A stretch of 64,000 bases of DNA from Trichoplusia ni (GCF_003590095.1 NC_039483.1:7440001-7504000), one strand, 5' to 3'. Shown: positions 27,696-39,901, counted from the stretch's first letter. The notes: a model not told the origin generated them from the letters alone. Numbers and translations are program-made.

Positions 27696-28612
27696 TCAGT
27701 TGCTAGATACTGTGAAACATATTATAACATCCTTGTTTAAACAGAGCAAAATTCACAATTCCCATTGCAAATGAAGCGACAAAGCCATAAAAAGTTATTC
27801 AACAATCTTTTCATTCCTTTTTATAGCATTGCGGGACTATTGAAGATTATAAAACCATAAAAATATATTAAACCCATGTATAATTCTGATATCGAAATCT
27901 AAAACTATTACATAGCGATGTAATAAAAATGGTCACAAATTCGTTTCACTTCATACAATCATATTAAGACTATAAAATAACACCTACGTTTACGTTCAAC
28001 TGTATCCCAATCTTTATCTTAAAATGTAAGAATACTGACAGTTTATCCCATAAAATCCGAACACAATATAATGTACAGATTAGTCTGCGCACTTTGTATA
28101 CGATCAAAGAAAACTCCGTCTGACAAAAGATTACAATTCAATTCAGTAATAAAACATTTTCACGACAGCGAGTTTGAATTTATACACGTGGTCCAAAAGG
28201 TACGCAAACGTACAGACCCGAACATAAACAGTTTCCAACGCCCTTATTTCCAAGCTATAAGGTTGAAATTTGCCTTAAATTTTAGTTTTTTGTACATGAA
28301 GGTAGACGTGCAAGAAACGTGTATCGAATCGGTACAATTTGCACGGAACTCGGACGTGGCAATTAAAGCGTTTATAAAACATCAGACTTGATGTAATGTT
28401 TCCTGCATTTTTACTCTTCAGAACAATCGGAGGTATGCGCAGCAAGACAGATGAACAATCATTGAACAGGAAGAATTGGTTTAAGGACGAAGGACTGAAT
28501 GGCGACTCTCTTCCACGTCCTACTAATATTATATACGCTAAAATGTGTGCGTATGGATGGATGTTTGTTAATCTTTGACACTTCACTGATAATAATTACC
28601 CAAAATTTGGTA

Positions 28613-28750
28613 CAGTGATGCTCCCGTGCGATAATTTTCGTTTTATAGCGGACGGTGCCCCGTTCGGCAAAACCTGGACCAGATTTTCAATTTATCCGCA
28701 TGTTCGGCCGCACTTCGTACCTATTCGGTTCAACATACGGCCCATCACTA
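28613..28750. mobile_element. Small hAT-like MITE, Zaphod-type wording
   Basis: The left end starts CAGTGATGCTCCCGTGCG and the right end is GTATGTTG-type sequence closing with CGGCCCATCACTA, so the termini are imperfect inverted repeats based on (C/T)AGTGATG. The inside carries repeated TTCGGC or TTCGGTTC words (GTTCGGCAAAACC, GTTCGGCCGC, TATTCGGTTCAAC). Such words occur in hAT elements of the Zaphod or Ac type. There is no open frame. I do not see the 8-bp target duplication expected of hAT elements, which lowers confidence. Confidence 0.5.
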
Positions 28751-29055
28751 ATCACAAGATTTCTATGTTCTATAGCTGATTGTAAGCACTATACTTTGTT
28801 AGTACTAGCTATTATTTAAAATGTTTATTACTTTAACCATTCGTTCCTTTGTTTTAAAGCTGGTAATAATATTCACTGATTTATTATTGACATTTGTTTA
28901 AATATTAACGTTTCTTTAGATAAAGAAGTGAATACTCATATAAGTAGGTATATGTGTGTGTTTTATATTAGTACTTAACTGAAGGTTGAAATAAATCCTT
29001 AAAATCCTTATATAGAAATATATCAGTTTTTTTTCTTTTTTAAATAACTTAATTC

Positions 29056-29390
29056 ACCCAGACACCCAGACTCAGAACAAGCATTCGTGGATCACACAAA
29101 AGCTTGTCCTACGCAGGGATCGATCCCGCGACACGACGAAATATAAGTGATGGAATTAAATAGTACTTATTATATAAATGTGATATTATTATATACATAA
29201 TATAATTAATAACAAAGTATGTCAATAGAATATAAGTAATTTTCGTATGCTCACAGGCACAATGAAGCAAACTTTCTGTAAATCTAACACCTCTTGTATT
29301 GTACACCTGCATTGACGAATAAAAAGATTTGTATTTGACGCACACAGTGGGTTCGGCTTAGTGACCTCAACCACTCGACTATCCGTAAAG
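29056..29390 (-). mobile_element. SINE type S2, split by an insertion
   Basis: Read on the minus strand, the head lies at 29,341-29,390 (box A TAGTCGAGTGG, then GTTGAGGTCACTAAGCCGAA). Box B is at 29,116-29,127 (GGGATCGATCCC). The body follows with GTGATCCACGAATGCTTGTT and CTGAGTCTGGGTGTCTGGGTG. Other copies join the anticodon region directly to the box B side, but here about 200 bases intervene (29,139-29,336). The split therefore marks a later insertion. Confidence 0.65.
29139..29336. mobile_element. Insertion of about 198 bp within a SINE
   Basis: An AT-rich block with no SINE similarity interrupts the tRNA-like head of the surrounding SINE. GACG occurs immediately on each side (29,135-29,138 and 29,337-29,340), consistent with a 4-bp target duplication. 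The ends are weakly inverted (AAATATAA against AAATACAA). It could be a small MITE, but the terminal repeats are too short to assign a family. Confidence 0.4.
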
Positions 29391-31934
29391 TTAATAAAAA
29401 ATCAGTTCTTTATTTATTTGGAGTTCATTTAACGACCCTACACAATTTGTTTTAATGACGAATAATTAAATGTGCTGTAAACACTCCCGTCGAGTTCAAA
29501 CGTCGAAACCATGCAGTTCCGTCATCCGCGTCACTTCACCAGAATGAAACGCGGACATTTATTGAGTATATAGAGTTGTTTCCTGTCCAATGCGCCGTCA
29601 GTTGATGCAATAACATGTCAAGGCTCACTATTACCCGTAAGTTATATCCACTATTATTTATGTTCCTTGACAATGGATTGTACCGTTAGCGGTGGTTAGG
29701 TAAGAAACGTCATCATTTTAACTGCTTTGCGCTTGAGAACAGCTTAAGTTGAACATTGAAAATAAATAAAATAGAGATATTTCAGTACTTGGCCATAGGA
29801 TCACCCTTAAAGATTCAGTTATAGAATTTTTGTGGCCTATTTACCCTAAAATCCTTTTGTCTATTTCAAAAGCAGATCCATTAAGAAAACTATGAAATTG
29901 ACAAAAAAAATCGAACTTCTTATAAAAAAAAATAAGCAGGAGTTGTTCAATTTGTTTACATTTTAAAATGTAACAGGGGTTTGCTTAAATACCTTGCATA
30001 CAGAATCACTTAACAGCAATCGAAAAGTTCCCATTGCCGTCATAAACTAGGGGTCTGAACACACCGATACAACGCTTTCTTACATAAAGCGTCGAACTTA
30101 GCTAAGTCTGTGCTCGTTAAATACCTCTTTATGGTGATTCGCATATACTAAAGCCTCGTTTAGACGATGCAAGGAGTATCAAGCGAGTAACGATACATTC
30201 TTCTTGTTCTCTTTCGTATCACCTTCATCAGAGTTGTTTTCATCATGGGGAGAAGTCAAGCAGTCCGCACGATCTCCCACGATCTTTACCAGTAGTCGGA
30301 CTCTCTGACGCAAACAGACAAGCGAATCCTCAGTCCTGATTGCACTTGGTCACTCCAGCGCATACGTCTTCTATCAAGTGAGCCATTCTATTGATTCGTT
30401 GTATTTACATTACCGAGTATGATATATCACTTTTGATACCAGGGCTTCGCGACTCCGCAATGTACTGCAGCCGCGATATATCTCGTATCGTCTTACGGCT
30501 TTATTGTCTTCTATTCTGTCATAAAACATTTCAAGGTTTACAACCGACAATACGCTTTATGACGCTGAATTTGCGGAAAATTAAATTTTACGGATCTTGT
30601 TTTTAAGTGGAGCAATGAACGAAGGAGTTTATACTGGACTTCTTATGTTTTTTGAAGATAATAACTCTTTTGATTTTGTCGAGTCAGTTTTTCCTATACC
30701 TTTCTGTTGACCCTGTTGTGTACTACAAAGTTTCTAAAGCAATTAAACTTCGTTTGAAAAAAAGTAGAGACAGATGAGCAATATTTGCCAATTCAATTAT
30801 GTTCAATTTTAGTATTCGCGGGTAAGTAACAAAGCCGTAAGCTGCACTCAAGTGGTCCATAGTCCATGTTTCCTATAGACGCGGCCATTTACGAGGTAAT
30901 AACGTATAGATATAAAACCCCGGACACAAATAGTCGGCGAAGCTTTCTTTGACCTTATTATGCGTTGAAATGGTTATCATAAAAAAAGAATCCAGCCTAA
31001 AATGGTTTCTGACCCGCATAAAAAGATCTGCTTATGTGTAGGGGCACTTTAGATTTATGTACGGCCTATTCTAGATTCCTGATAGGCTATATCAAAGAGG
31101 TAAATGACGGACTAAGACACTTTCTTTTACTTGAATTTGTCAGTTTTTATTTTATTTTATTTTGTCTGTATAATGTGAGTTTGAATTCCTAGTACAGCAT
31201 TTTTTGTTGATATTTATAGATAGTAATTACCTACATTTCAACAGACTTGCAATGAAACGAAATGTTACAGTAGTCTGATTGTTTATTAATGAGCATATAG
31301 AAATGTGACATATAAATCTTGCACGCAGGTTAGCTAACAGAACATATTCGGCTAAAGGAATATGACAATAAGATTAAATCATTTTAGGCCACACGTTTCC
31401 TTACGATGATTTACCGACAATTCTGAAGATTTAAGACCCAGTGCAGTACACAGTCAATGATCCGTAAGGCTGACATTCCAGAAAGGCAGTGCAAAGACAG
31501 CACAACGACAAGTCTCACTAAAAGGCATCACAATAAACTCAGGTCGAGTTATTGACTGCAGTTCACTCACACATCAACCGAAATAACGGTTTTACTGTCA
31601 TAAAACTTATGTTATGTTTTAAGTAACGTTGTTTTTAAATTTCAAAATAAATAGTACGTCTGTATTTTTCTCGTTTCATGTACTACAATAAAGAAATAAG
31701 CAAGTAAGAATGGCGGATTCAGAAGTGAGGTCTATCTTTTTAATAGAGATCGAAAATGAGAAAATCCTCAAAGTCAAAGTCTATTATTGTTTTGGTAAAT
31801 CACGTCTTTTTCAGTGTTGTATCGGTCATAAATATGCTGGGGTTTCTGGAAATATTGAACTTTAAAATACCCATCAAAATTATTTTTGTCACCCAACCGA
31901 TTTGCTTGTCTCCAGCCTATTTATAAGAAATCCT

Positions 31935-31970
31935 CAGTTTCGTAAGTCCGACTCGCACTTGGCAGGTTAT
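31935..31970 (-). repeat. Fragment of the AAGTGCGAGT repeat
   Basis: On the minus strand it reads TGCCAAGTGCGAGTCGGACT, the head of the same family seen at 12,925. Only the 5' part is recognisable. Confidence 0.5.
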
Positions 31971-32655
31971 ACTTATTTCTTGAGAAATTAATAAGTCACA
32001 GTCAGGCCTGACCACATTTTCCAGTAAAATTAATATGCAATTTCCATACTAATAAAGTACTAATGAAACGAATAAAAACTGCCTTCCGGTCAGTGAAATG
32101 CGGACAGAAATTATCTGTGTCAGGAACTACAAAAACGGTATAATCAACGGATCGTAAAAAGCTCACAATTGCAAGTTTGGGGAAAAGTAAAAGAAAATAG
32201 GTTTTAATTTCAGTTAAAATTGTTTAAAGATTCCATTTATAACAAAAAAAAACTAATCGAAAAACCATCTTTCCAAAAAACGACAGGAAAACAATTCGGG
32301 ACAAATAGTAAAATTCCTGAGCTAATTCATATATAATCCCATAAATATTTGTACAAGGTTTTTACATAGCAACAAATCATGACAACATCTAAATTATTAA
32401 TCGGCAGTTTTGCCACCGATTCACACTCGTTAAAAAAACAATCTTAGCCCCAACACCTAAAGTTCATTTCACATCAGCACAGTTAAACGTGTATCTTTTA
32501 ACGTATATTGTTACACAAATTATAAACAATATCGACATCATGAAACCCAAGATCATGGAAGTCGTTACAAGTATTAAGATAAAATCAATATGGCTGAACA
32601 AGTTTAAACGTAACGGTTAGTCAGAGGGCATGGCAAATGGTAACCTTATAGCCAT

Positions 32656-32708
32656 TGTGGAAACGTGACAACGCTATACACTGGTTAGAGTTGCATCTCT
32701 CTTCCACA
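32656..32708 (+). repeat. Dispersed quasi-palindrome, copy D
   Basis: TGTGGAAACGTGACAACGCT at the left and GAGTTGCATCTCTCTTCCACA-type sequence at the right. Both outer arms are nearly complete. AGCAATGATAATAC follows, comparable with the GCAATAATATTAC after copy A. Confidence 0.8.
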
Positions 32709-33149
32709 CAGCAATGATAATACTTCAAGTACGTAACGGACATAGTGGCAAGTGCTAATATCGTACGGTAAGCGGGTTCAAACCAACGGTTGGCTTTGAT
32801 TAGCGAGCTTAAGAAGCTACTAATTGCCTTAATGGGACAGAAATTGTGGAAGCATGAGTTTATTTACTGATATTTTTGGTGTGATTTTTTGTTTTATTTT
32901 CAGCCCTAATTGTTTACGTAGTAAGTTTTTAGAAGAAAACCATCCCTGCTATCCTTTCTCCAGCTTCAGGATACCCTATTTTATCTTCCGACAGACGAAT
33001 ACATTTTCGGTGACGCCATAAATAATCAAAAGAGAATGTTTGTAAAATACGTACTAAGTGTGAAGTAAATACCTGGTTTTGCTTATCACCTTGTACAGCC
33101 AAGTAATTGAATTATAATATTACCTGTGAACAAAAATGAGACAATTAAG

Positions 33150-33296
33150 TACATTGTATATTTAGTGGTTTCTTAGGTTTACGCGAATGTTAGACATTGA
33201 AATGAAACGACTTTTACGGATTTTAGGAACTAAAACCAAAAATTAAACCGCGATAAAATCCGTAAAAGTCGTTTCATTTCAATACATTGTATATTT
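33150..33296. mobile_element. Inverted-dimer insertion of repeat X flanked by 14-bp direct repeats
   Basis: TACATTGTATATTT occurs at 33,150-33,163 and again at 33,283-33,296, bracketing a 119-base insert. Inside, bases 33,196-33,225 and 33,254-33,283 form a perfect 30-bp inverted repeat around a 28-base loop. The left portion (33,164-33,225) is the reverse of repeat X at 20,100-20,160. The right portion (from AAACCGCGATAAAATCC) has the same orientation as that copy. The direct repeats look like a target-site duplication from endonuclease-primed retroposition, and the inverted layout resembles the 5' inversion of twin priming. A fold-back DNA element is an alternative. Confidence 0.75.
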
Positions 33297-33830
33297 TTTA
33301 AACAATTTTTTTCTATCTTAATAATAGTCGTTGCAATTATTGTTTATACCCAAACTGGTTTGATTTTTGCAACACGAAGGAGTTAAAAGTTGAAAATTTT
33401 CAATAGATAAAAATAAGTGTATATAGTCGATCGGCAGAATTGAGCTTGGCTAATTTACACAAATTGGTCTACCCATCATTTTCTCATTTCCTCATTTATT
33501 TATTCAGCAAACATAAATAGCTCTCAAAAGTTTAGTAGCCGACTCCAGTTGAAATGTTACCTTTGAGCGACCGACAGTATTTTATACCTTCAAAAATCTT
33601 CCTTTGAAGGAAGTCCGAGGCAACGAGTTTATTCCCAAGCCAGTTCGCTACAAGATGGGACTTCAAAATTAAAAACCAACAGACTCTTGGGTCTCTGGGG
33701 ACGTTCAGTAATGGTATGCTGATTCGGAAACTTTTGATTAATAAAAGCCTAGCTTTGAATTTTGAAGTTGGATGTTTGGTTACGGTGTACGTTTGGAAAA
33801 AGGGGTTTTGGTCGTGATATTATAAATAAA

Positions 33831-34053
33831 CTAGCTGACCCAGCAAACGTTGTTTTGCCTAATGAATAATCAACCAACGAATAATTAATCAACAAATATA
33901 ACCAACCCTTATCACTTAGGGGTATGAAAAATAGATGTTGTTCTATTCTCAGACCTACCCAATATGTATACAAAATTTCATAACAACCGGTTAAGCCGTT
34001 TCGGAGGAGTACGGTAACTAACATCGTGACACGGGACTTTTATATATTAGAAG
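33831..34053 (-). mobile_element. Non-autonomous Helitron-like element, family A
   Basis: On the minus strand it begins TCTAATATATAAAAGTCCCG and runs through GTGTCACGATGTTAGTTACC and GTACTCCTCCGAAACGGCTT. It ends GCAAACG...GGGTCAGCTAG with a T immediately after. A TC start, a CTAG end and insertion at AT are Helitron hallmarks. The family resembles the Lep1-type Helitrons described from Lepidoptera. An open frame spanning part of it is incidental. Related copies are at 55,841 and 57,939. Confidence 0.7.
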
Positions 34054-34291
34054 AAGATGAAAAATATCAGCATTTAGGTACACGCCCTAAGCACATGCCT
34101 CTACCCATGTTTTGGCCATTGAGATCCACGCTAGCTCTCTTCAGATTGCCTATTAGAAATTCCAATATTAGAAATCTAAGATTTATCATGATGTCTTCCT
34201 TGACCGTTTGCGAGTGGAGTCTTACAATAATTGAGAAAGTAGATAGAACTTTGAATAAGTTACATTGGTACTTTACCGGCGTTATACAAAA

Positions 34292-34549
34292 TCTATATAT
34301 ACTAATATATAAAGCTGAAGAGTTTGTTTGTTTGTTTGTTTGAACGCACTAATCTCAGGAACTAATGGACCAAATTGAAAAAAATTGTGTTGCATAGACC
34401 ATTCATCGAGGAAGGCTTTAGGCTATATACCATCACGCTGCGACTAATAGGAGCGGAGATACAATGGAAAATGTAAAAAAAAACAGGGCAAGTATAAATC
34501 ATAACTTATATCTACTACCCACGGGGACGAAGTCGCGGGGAACAGCTAG
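34292..34549 (+). mobile_element. Non-autonomous Helitron-like element, family B
   Basis: The element starts TCTATATATACTAATATATA after an A, continues AAGCTGAAGAGTTTG with TTTG repeats, and ends CGCGGGGAACAGCTAG before a T. These are the Helitron TC, CTAG and AT-target features. It is 258 bases and has no coding capacity. It is closely similar along its whole length to the minus-strand copy at 53,746-53,996. The first part lies at the end of a 105-codon frame that I treat as chance. Confidence 0.75.
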
Positions 34550-34635
34550 TCATACATAGAATTGACATATTTATTATTATGAAAATAATATATGCTTTGT
34601 CTTTGCTATAAGCTTTAGTGCTCAAGTGATGTTGT

Positions 34636-34687
34636 AGTGGAAGTGAGACGCCGCTATACGTGAATATCGTCTCTTCTCGCTTTTACA
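34636..34687 (+). repeat. Dispersed quasi-palindrome, copy E
   Basis: AGTGGAAGTGAGACGCCGCT is followed by ATACGTGAATATCGTCTC and TTCTCGCTTTTACA. The outer arms are recognisable but the right half is more diverged than in other copies. Confidence 0.6.
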
Positions 34688-35021
34688 ATCACCAATAGCC
34701 TCAATGAGATATTAGTACCTGTCTGTTATATTCCTACGAGAAATTAAAGTCTTGATTGTTTTTACTTTTACTGAGTATTCATCAATTTTCAAGTTTATTT
34801 TCTGTCAAACAATTGCAATGGGATTTTTACCCCTCTAAGCCGGAGTTCAGTTTCTTATACGGTTAAGCATAATACCTATGTATTCTTATACATGCGATGA
34901 AAAGTGTTCATATTCGGCCCCTTAGCCAAGTAACCATTGACAACTGATCGTCGATAAAAAACGCTTGAATGTATGAAAATGATAAATCTACTTGACTACG
35001 GATACAAGGATTTATAGATTA

Positions 35022-35248
35022 CTAGCTTTTCGCCCGCGGCTTCGCCCGCGTCGAGATCGGTTATATCGCGTTTCCAAGAGAACTCTTCAAAAGTCCGAGA
35101 TAAAAACTATCCTATGTTCTTTCTCAAGGTCAACTCTATCTCTGTGCCAAATTTCATTAAAATATGTTCAGTGGTTTAGACGTGAAAGCGTAACAGACTG
35201 ACAGAAGGACAGACAGAGTTACTTTCTCATTTATAATATTAGTAGGGA
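35022..35248 (-). mobile_element. Non-autonomous Helitron-like element, family C
   Basis: Minus-strand reading starts TCCCTACTAATATTATAAAT after an A. It contains the CTGTCTGTCCTTCTGTCAG region and ends CGCGGGCGAAAAGCTAG before a T. Starts with TCCCTACTAATATTATAAA and ends with GGGCGAAAAGCTAG are widespread in Lepidoptera. Length is 227 bases and it is non-coding. It differs from families A and B internally but shares the CTAG terminus and AT target. Confidence 0.7.
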
Positions 35249-35448
35249 TTTTATTGCGTCTTTAATGTCAGTGTAGATTACATTCACAACATTTCATTCT
35301 AGTATTCACACTATAACTCCTGTAAGTTATTATTAAATATAAATGTTTATTGAAATCCATCAGGTAAACAGCTAAACAGTGATTTGGGAAAATAATCCTT
35401 ACGGCTAACGATTATGATGAAGATATCGTTCAGCAATTTCATTGCTTC

Positions 35449-35500
35449 TGTGGAAGCGTGACAGCGCTAACATATTGTAGAGTGGCGTCTCTCTTTTACA
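35449..35500 (+). repeat. Dispersed quasi-palindrome, copy F
   Basis: TGTGGAAGCGTGACAGCGCT is followed by AACATATTGTAGAGTGGCGT and CTCTCTTTTACA. It is one of the better matches to copy A, with TCAGTAATATTAC downstream as in A and D. Confidence 0.8.
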
Positions 35501-38500
35501 GCTTCAGTAATATTACTTTAAAACTTAGCGGTTGATCTTGTGTACTAACAGGACTGTCTATAGATTATTTAGATATTTTATTAGTTAAGCTGACTTACTT
35601 ATAATGTTTTCAATAATTAACTACCCACAAACGCAGCATCTAACAAAGCTTTTCATTAACTTTAATTACACGTTTACAACTCAAGTATATTTCAGAGAGT
35701 TTATTGCGTTCAACTTTTAACGACGCTGTTGAACATCGCAATTATTTTAACTTTAATATAGCTCTGTCTTTCTCCTTTGACTTTAATTAGAAGAGGAAAG
35801 AAAATCCTCGTAAAGACGTTTATCGACGTACTCGTTCTAACAGTCCGTATGTGGCTTGTTCTTTATTCGATAAATAAATACCACGAAGGTATAAAAACAA
35901 TTATAATCGAAAAACTCTTTTCATTTTTAATTTAAAAAAAAGTCTTCCGTTGCAGTATAATTTTCGAATCTAAAACCACTGTGCATTTAAAATCAAATTC
36001 GAATAGAGAACACATGCATTTAAATTTAGCGGAATGTTGCCAGACTTAATAAATTTAAAGTTGTGGTGGCGTAAAATATTCAAACAAAATAAATGTGTAT
36101 CGTGTCCGGGCCGGTAGCCGGGCAGCCGGTCGCACTCCGGTCTCGGACTTCGTCCAGACTTTTATTACGATTCTACATCAGGCATGTCTCCGATCGAGAA
36201 AATACGGATTTGGATACATTTGAAGCAGTTTAAAGGGCTCTTGAAATTTAATGACGTATCCAAGACTTGCATTATAGCTGGTATTTTTATTTAATTTTTA
36301 TTTTACCAATACTGGCTGCAAATACGTTCACATTTATTCTAATAAAGTATTCGAAATTTAAAATTACGACGGCAATACGTAACCTTCCTACCCCTATAAT
36401 GGAAAGTTTTATAAAAATAAATGTTTTTCGAAAGAAAACAAGCGACTAAAGCAATAGTCATGACGTCACTCGCTACCCGCTGTCATTGAGGCCGTTCCTT
36501 TGAGTTCGATACGATAGGAAAGTTCTGGAAAACTATAGTCCCAAGGGTGCTATGATTTGACCGCACTCTTCCAAAGTTCTCGCTTTGTATCGCTACACCT
36601 CGCTTTCGTACGGAATAAATCGAGTATTTTTATTAGCACCTTCATTTATCTAGTTTTTTTTTATTCAGTGTTGAAGGAAAGTTGTATGAAATACTTCACT
36701 TGTAATAGTTGTAGGTGTTTAAAAATCTCAGTCGATTTTAATTCGAGCAATAACAAGAGAGAAGTTTAAAAATTATAGTTTCATTCGATTCGCAAAGCCT
36801 TGTTCTTTTGAATAACTTGGTGTTAATTATATTAAAAACATTATTTGACAACTCAAAAGATTGAGAATTCATATTTCGTGTTTCACGTCAAAAGCTATTT
36901 AATTTCCTAACTAGGGTTCATGGCATAGTCCTGTTATCAGCCCACTACATCTCGTTACGTAATACCCCGCAGAGCTTTATTCGCAAATATATTAGGCAAA
37001 GGAAAGAGATTGGAGTCAAGCCAGAAAAGGGAAAATCGATGACACTTTGACGCAGGACCCAAACAAATTGGACTTACAAATACGAAAAGAACTGGCTGAT
37101 AAAAAGAAGTTATAGTCTATGATTAATAACTTGCTTTACCATCATGTTGTTCCATATTCGAATGGGATTCCAATATTTATTATTCGAATGCTAGTTCATT
37201 GTACTCACAAATAAAACTGGCTGATCAGAAAAAGTCTGTGGCTAAAGTCATTTGTTTTTTCCATAGCTGAGTTGTTCTGTATTTGAATAAATATTCGGTG
37301 ACCTATTCCTGTGCCTATTCTTTGCGTTTCGTTATATCAGCAAGTATTATTTATTCTTGGCATGATTCCTATTGTTTCTCGAGAGACTGAAGTGGATATA
37401 ATGTTATGTAACATGACATAGTGTCAAAATAAATAACTTTAACCCCATCTGGTACCAATTAAGACATTAATTTGTACATACAATACTTTAATATGTTTCC
37501 CACGCTTAACAAGCAGTAGTAATTACTGTTCTCTGTTGAACTTAAAGGAAACTGTTTTAATTACTCATTTGTCCCTTGATTTGTAAGTGCCTTCTTTTAT
37601 ACTTATCCATCTACGAGTATAATTAGTTTTTGAAAATGAAGTGTTATTGGATTATTGACCGAGCAAACATTAGTTCTGAGATTTTTATGATTATATTAAA
37701 ATACTCGCTAGAGTAAATACTAGCCTACAAATATTCCACTGCTATACACATAGAAAAGAGGTTTAACAATTGATCTCTCACTGCCGCTTCGGGATTTCAG
37801 ATTGCAATATTTCTGAATCCTCACTATCTTATTTTCTCTTAAGTATTTTACCGTAACACACTTAAACCAATCAGGTCTTAACAAGGCCTCTCAGCGTAAT
37901 AAAAGACAAGTTATAAATTCATAAGCGTGCATTATTTAGTATGGCGGCGTTAATTAGCCGCTTGCCTAATTATTCAGGAGCAATCAATATGCAGTAAACA
38001 CGTGGGCTCGGGTACACTCCGGCTCTATTTATCATCTTACAGCCGCGGCAAGCATAAGGCTGGTGGTACATTGAAGGATATATGGCTGTTTTATGTTAAA
38101 GTTTTACTGTATGTCTCTAATAAAAAAATCTGTAATAATGGGGGTGAAAAAGTCTTACTTTTTTCCATTTTGACATTATTAGTTTATAGTGAAAATAATT
38201 TATTTTTCTCAAAAGGTTTTATTCTTGTCTTACGGAGAAAAATACAATAATTAAAAATTTAATTTGTAACATAATCAGACAACGTTTATAATAAGTTAAG
38301 GTAACTGTAAAAAATTGTTGGTTGTAATGGTTATTTATCGCCGTTTGAAGTAATACTTGGGAGGACTGACTATCTATCAAAGCCTTAAAAAGAAAAAAAA
38401 AACCTTTATAACGAAACTTTATAACGTTAGTTTTGACAGTCATCCAACAATACTTTACGAAGTAAGAGCTTTAATTAGTGTTAAGAATGAACAATGGTTA

Positions 38501-38662
38501 ACGTTTTATCGATTATAATATTGTTACATGAGGTAAGGTAAGGTTTTATCTAATCGGCGTTCAACGCTATGGTTTGTTAATGATAATATTTATCGAACGC
38601 GTAAATACCATAGATATGAAAATTCCATTTTTAATCATACTTTCGAAACATTCTTCTTTTAC
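35501..38662. other. Non-coding stretch, no gene recognised
   Basis: No domain-bearing frame. A GC-rich island at about 36,100-36,150 contains repeated CCGG words (GTCCGGGCCGGTAGCCGGGC). Frames at 36,267, 36,557 and 38,002 are 60-82 codons, AT-driven and unrecognised. Confidence 0.5.
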
Positions 38663-38830
38663 TGCACGAATAACCGAGTTCTAAAGGTCACGCCGAATCT
38701 ATTGTGTGCGATGAGTCGCAGGTTCGATCCCCGCGTAATACACAAATGTGTTATGCACAAATGCTTGTTCTAAGTCTGCTTGTGTTTTTACAACCCACCG
38801 CGTCACAATGACTAGATTCTATAGAAAAAA
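38663..38830 (+). mobile_element. SINE type S2
   Basis: The tRNA-like head reads TGCACGAATAACCGAGTTCT then AAAGGTCACGCC, with box B GGTTCGATCCCC. The body follows with GCACAAATGCTTGTTCTAAG and TCTGCTTGTG. It has the same order as the copies at 3685 and 29,056. Box A is damaged, so it is unlikely to work as a tRNA gene. Confidence 0.65.
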
Positions 38831-39030
38831 GTCGTTTTTTTTTACCGTGACTTTATAGCTACTGAAAATCATTATCAAAATCCTCCTAATATCTTAAACA
38901 GTTAAGTATTCTATATGAAACACATCGAAACCTTCCCTTTACCCATAAACGTCACCTTATCTATCTGACAATCGGAAGTACATTGCGGCTCATGAAGCGA
39001 AGATCGCGAGAATAAGCGTTAGATGTCGCG

Positions 39031-39062
39031 CGTCATGTGTACCCCTTACCTTACACATGACG
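39031..39062. repeat. Perfect 11-bp inverted repeat (hairpin)
   Basis: CGTCATGTGTA and TACACATGACG flank a 10-base spacer. It lies in a GC-richer patch with GATGTCGCG and GACGACGACC. The arms contain TGACGT-like and CATGTG words, so it could be a paired protein-binding site or simply a hairpin. Confidence 0.6.
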
Positions 39063-39901
39063 TATGGGGACGACGACCCCAGACGCCTTCATCATTTAGC
39101 TGCTTCCGTATCGAGAGTTGCGGTTTTCGGTCGCTACAGATTGTCTGCCTAATTTCTCAGCTGTTTTCAAACAATGCGGCTTAAAGTCGAACTTAACTGC
39201 TAAACGATATGTTTACGTTGTTGTTTGGTTTTCGTTTGTGGTCTTCTTGTTACTGTATCTAAATAGTTTAGGTTTTAGCATTGTTTATTTAAACTCAAAT
39301 GTCCCTACATGATAAATTGTCAGATGTTCATACTGCAAATTTCTAAAAGTATTGCAATTTAAATTACGTATTGACGCTCGCTATAAAATAAATAAAGCAA
39401 GCCTCTAAACGCACGACTGGATTACAAAAACAAAGTACACCAGTCTACAAGTTGTTCAGGCAATCTTATCTCAACTATTTCACTTATCGAGTTGCATAAA
39501 ACCTGGCCACCAATTATGCACAGAATGGTTTCACGGAATAAAACGAGGGAGAATAACAGATTGCACCCCGGGGCGGGCCGGGCAGGCAGCGCCGATCGCT
39601 CACGTAGCGAACAATTAGTGCAACTAACGTGTTTTAAAACTTACTCTAATGGTTCACGTAGATTTTAACAGCAATGGACTTATTGAAATTTATCGTCTCC
39701 TTAGGCTTCGTTTCTTTGAATTTAGTTCAGTCTAATTCGTGAGTGTGATGATGGTTAATACTTGAGAGATAATTAGTTATCTCTATGTTAATATTAGTTA
39801 GACGAATTCCGATTGCACATAAAATTTTACAATTTAATCAGATGTTAGTGACGCTTACGAATAAAGCTTTCATATAGCATACATGAAACATACATAAGTT
39901 G

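Noticed and set aside
28071..28391. 106-codon plus-strand frame overlapping a 103-codon minus-strand frame
   Set aside because: Opposed frames of similar size without motifs argue for chance.
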